The notes under the pieces are model-generated. The model ran no database searches and was not told the origin of the DNA. It saw only the letters and a program-made list of their open reading frames with translations. The position numbers and the translations under genes are program-made. Positions 37,185 through 39,147 of a stretch of 39,147 nt of DNA are shown here, piece after piece (within the stretch, counting starts at the first letter, position 1; every line of letters begins with the position of its first letter). Source of the DNA: Bacteroidota bacterium. Its GTDB lineage: Bacteria > Bacteroidota > Bacteroidia > UKL13-3. The stretch spans positions 1 through 39,147 of the forward strand of contig JAIXSO010000044.1 in assembly GCA_027484685.1 (NCBI GenBank), read 5' to 3'.

Positions 37185-38966
37185 ATGATTCAAGAAATAA
37201 TTAAACACCAAATAGCTGCTGCATTAAAGCATTTATATCAGATAGATGTATTAGATAATCAAATAGTTGTTGAAAATACCAAGCCTGAATTCGAAGGCGA
37301 TTTTACCTATGTGGTTTTCTCTATTTTAAAGCAAAGCAAAAAAGGTCCTGAGCAAACTGCTCAAGAAATTGGTGAATACCTAAAAAATAATTTTAGTCAA
37401 TTAGCTAGCTTCAATGTAATAAAAGGTTTTTTAAATTTATCAATAAATAACCAATTTTGGTTTGAGTTTTTAAACAACGCTTATAATAACAAAGACTTTG
37501 GTTTTACTTTTGCCCATAGCGGACAAAAAATATTGGTAGAATATTCTTCACCAAACACCAATAAACCCTTGCATTTAGGTCATATAAGAAACAACCTATT
37601 AGGTTATTCAGTTGCTCAAATTTTAAAAGCAAATGGACACCAAGTTTATACTTGTAATTTAGTAAACGATAGAGGAATACATATTTGCAAAAGTATGTAT
37701 GCTTGGATGCAATTTGGCAATGGAGAAACACCAGAAACCGCTGGTTTAAAAGGTGATCATTTGGTAGGTAAATACTATGTAATTTTTGACAAACACTACA
37801 AACAAGAAATTGAAACTTTAATTGAAGAAGGTTTAACCAAAGAAGAAGCAGAAAAGAAAGCTCCTTCTATTATGGCTGCTCAACAGTTATTACAAAAATG
37901 GGAAGCAAATGATGAAGAAACTGTGAACATTTGGAAAACAATGAATGGCTGGGTTTATCAAGGTTTTGATGTTACTTATAAAAAATTAGGGGTTCAGTTC
38001 GATAAATTTTATTACGAATCAAATACCTATATTTTAGGGAAAGATATTGTGCAACAAGGCTTAACATCGGGTGCGTTTTTCAAAAAAGATGATGGTTCGG
38101 TTTGGATTGATTTAACAGCAGATGGATTAGACCAAAAATTATTATTACGTGGCGATGGAACTTCGGTTTACATAACACAAGATATTGGAACCGCAGAATT
38201 AAAATACAAAGATTTTGATTGTGAACGCTCAGTATATGTTGTCGGTAATGAGCAGGATTACCATTTTAAAGTTCTACAATTAATTTGCAAACGTTTACAC
38301 AAACCTTTTGCTGATGGCATTTACCATTTAAGTTACGGTATGGTTGAATTACCGCATGGTAAAATGAAAAGCCGCGAAGGAACCGTGGTTGATGCAGACG
38401 ATTTGATTGATGAAATGATTGCTACTGCTACCGAAACTACTAAGGCTTTAGGTAAAACAGATGGCATTCCAGAAGCGGAATTACAACACCTTTTTGAAAC
38501 CATTGGAATGGGTGCTTTAAAGTATTATTTACTTAAAGTTGACCCTAAAAAGAAAATGATGTTTAATCCTGAAGAATCTATTGATTTTCAAGGAAACACT
38601 GGTCCATTTATTCAATATACGCATGCCCGTATCAAATCTATTTTACGAAATGCGGGAAGTATTGATTATAGCAGTTTTGATTTTTCAAAAACCAATATAA
38701 CTGAGCCTGAACGTAAATTAGTATTTGCTATTTACCAATACCCACAAGCTATAGCCGATGCTGGCAAAGATATGAGTCCTGGTATAATTTGTAATTATGC
38801 ATACGATTTGGCTAAAGCATTTAACCATTTTTACCACGAATGTTCAGTTTTAAAAGAAGAAAATGAATCGCAACGTAACTTTAGAATTCAGTTGGTTAAC
38901 TTAACAGCTCATATTTTAAAATCAAGTTTTGGCTTATTAGGAATAAATGTTCCTGAAAAAATGTAA
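37185..38966 (+). CDS. argS: Arginyl-tRNA synthetase
   Basis: 593 residues. The N-terminal Arg-tRNA-synthetase additional domain covers about 1-110 (EFEGDFTYVVFSILKQSKKG is typical). The class I signature HIGH is HLGHIRNNLLG at 130-140, with SSPNTNKPLH before it. The KMSKS-equivalent is MKSREGTVV (about 393-401). The anticodon-binding DALR domain fills the C-terminus (about 470-593; QGNTGPFIQYTHARIKSILR marks its start). It charges tRNA-Arg with arginine in the cytosol. Full length. A TATTTTCG sequence about 20 bp before the ATG may be a weak -7 box. It has its own upstream and downstream terminators. Confidence 0.97.
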   Translation: MIQEIIKHQIAAALKHLYQIDVLDNQIVVENTKPEFEGDFTYVVFSILKQSKKGPEQTAQEIGEYLKNNFSQLASFNVIKGFLNLSINNQFWFEFLNNAYNNKDFGFTFAHSGQKILVEYSSPNTNKPLHLGHIRNNLLGYSVAQILKANGHQVYTCNLVNDRGIHICKSMYAWMQFGNGETPETAGLKGDHLVGKYYVIFDKHYKQEIETLIEEGLTKEEAEKKAPSIMAAQQLLQKWEANDEETVNIWKTMNGWVYQGFDVTYKKLGVQFDKFYYESNTYILGKDIVQQGLTSGAFFKKDDGSVWIDLTADGLDQKLLLRGDGTSVYITQDIGTAELKYKDFDCERSVYVVGNEQDYHFKVLQLICKRLHKPFADGIYHLSYGMVELPHGKMKSREGTVVDADDLIDEMIATATETTKALGKTDGIPEAELQHLFETIGMGALKYYLLKVDPKKKMMFNPEESIDFQGNTGPFIQYTHARIKSILRNAGSIDYSSFDFSKTNITEPERKLVFAIYQYPQAIADAGKDMSPGIICNYAYDLAKAFNHFYHECSVLKEENESQRNFRIQLVNLTAHILKSSFGLLGINVPEKM

Positions 38967-38984
38967 TCACTCATTGAAAAGCAT

Positions 38985-39026
38985 AAAAAAAACGAGGCTA
39001 ACTTTTACAGTTAGCCTCGTTTTTTG
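38985..39026. terminator. Bidirectional intrinsic terminator after argS
   Basis: AACGAGGCTAAC and GTTAGCCTCGTT form a perfect 12-bp stem over a 7-nt loop, with an A-run before and a T-run after. It serves argS and the convergent minus-strand gene that ends at 39046. Confidence 0.92.
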
Positions 39027-39045
39027 CTTTTAACCTGAGTTCGGT

Positions 39046-39147
39046 TTAAGCCACTAATGAAAGTTGTTGATCAAACAACATTAACATTTCAGGATTTGTT
39101 TCTTCTACATCTTTTCTGATAGATGGCTTTTTAGGAAAAAAAGAATA
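39046..39147 (-). CDS. 3' end of an unrecognised minus-strand gene (partial)
   Basis: An open frame of 33 codons runs into the window from the right edge and stops with TAA at 39046..39048. The visible end reads FFPKKPSIRKDVEE, then NPEMLMLFDQQLSLVA. The argS terminator lies just downstream and would also end this transcript. Too little is visible for a function. Confidence 0.55.
   Translation of the reverse strand, partial: YSFFPKKPSIRKDVEETNPEMLMLFDQQLSLVA

Overview
The window looks like a chromosomal piece of an AT-rich member of the Bacteroidota. The support is: type IX secretion (T9SS) sorting domains of both kinds (type A at 1..204 and at the end of 28966..30540; type B/CHU_C at the end of 20222..24379), a GldC-like gliding gene, a GldJ/GldK-like protein, DUF4290, promoters of the TTTG-N19/20-TAnnTTTG kind (18540..18570, 20155..20186), and no obvious Shine-Dalgarno sites. 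No rRNA, tRNA, CRISPR array, transposase or recombinase was seen.

Region 1 (1 to about 10.5 kb) is accessory. It holds mostly unrecognised secreted proteins and lipoproteins of 170-400 residues, a RelE/ParE toxin-antitoxin pair, and three WG-repeat proteins. Three repeated DNA families tie it together: a double-hairpin element of about 70 bp (family A, six good copies plus short relatives), a 74-bp single-hairpin element with CGACCCC arms (family B, three copies), and a near-identical leader of about 52 bp that ends exactly at the ATG of six otherwise unrelated genes (1528, 4291, 5614, 6518, 7610, 9612). The leader carries a CCAAAC / AAAACGTTTT / GTTTGG imperfect palindrome. A block of about 1.26 kb (WG gene, family A repeat, leader and first codons of the next gene) is present twice, and the copies diverge right after the leader into different genes. 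This looks like a cassette-style locus in which secreted-protein genes are exchanged behind a constant control element. It is the best candidate here for an undescribed system.

Region 2 (10.5 to 20 kb) is mostly housekeeping: an SGNH hydrolase lipoprotein, a DUF4442-type thioesterase, Nfu, an XRE-family regulator facing a DUF1456 gene across a cluster of operator-like sites, CcmB, alkaline phosphatase, a one-domain asparaginase-like protein, a second RelE-type TA pair whose toxin contains an A17 tract, aspartate kinase and a TPR protein.

Region 3 (20 to 39 kb) holds a 1385-residue Ig-array adhesin-like T9SS cargo with a 3-repeat superunit, then DUF4290, a MacB-like permease, an ALDH8-like dehydrogenase, a lipoprotein plus secreted M28 peptidase pair, GldC, cystathionine beta-synthase, a YitT-family protein, a SugE-like SMR transporter, an outer-membrane barrel plus lipoprotein pair, and arginyl-tRNA synthetase. 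Clear intrinsic terminators separate several of these units. The last 102 bases hold the 3' end of another gene on the minus strand.
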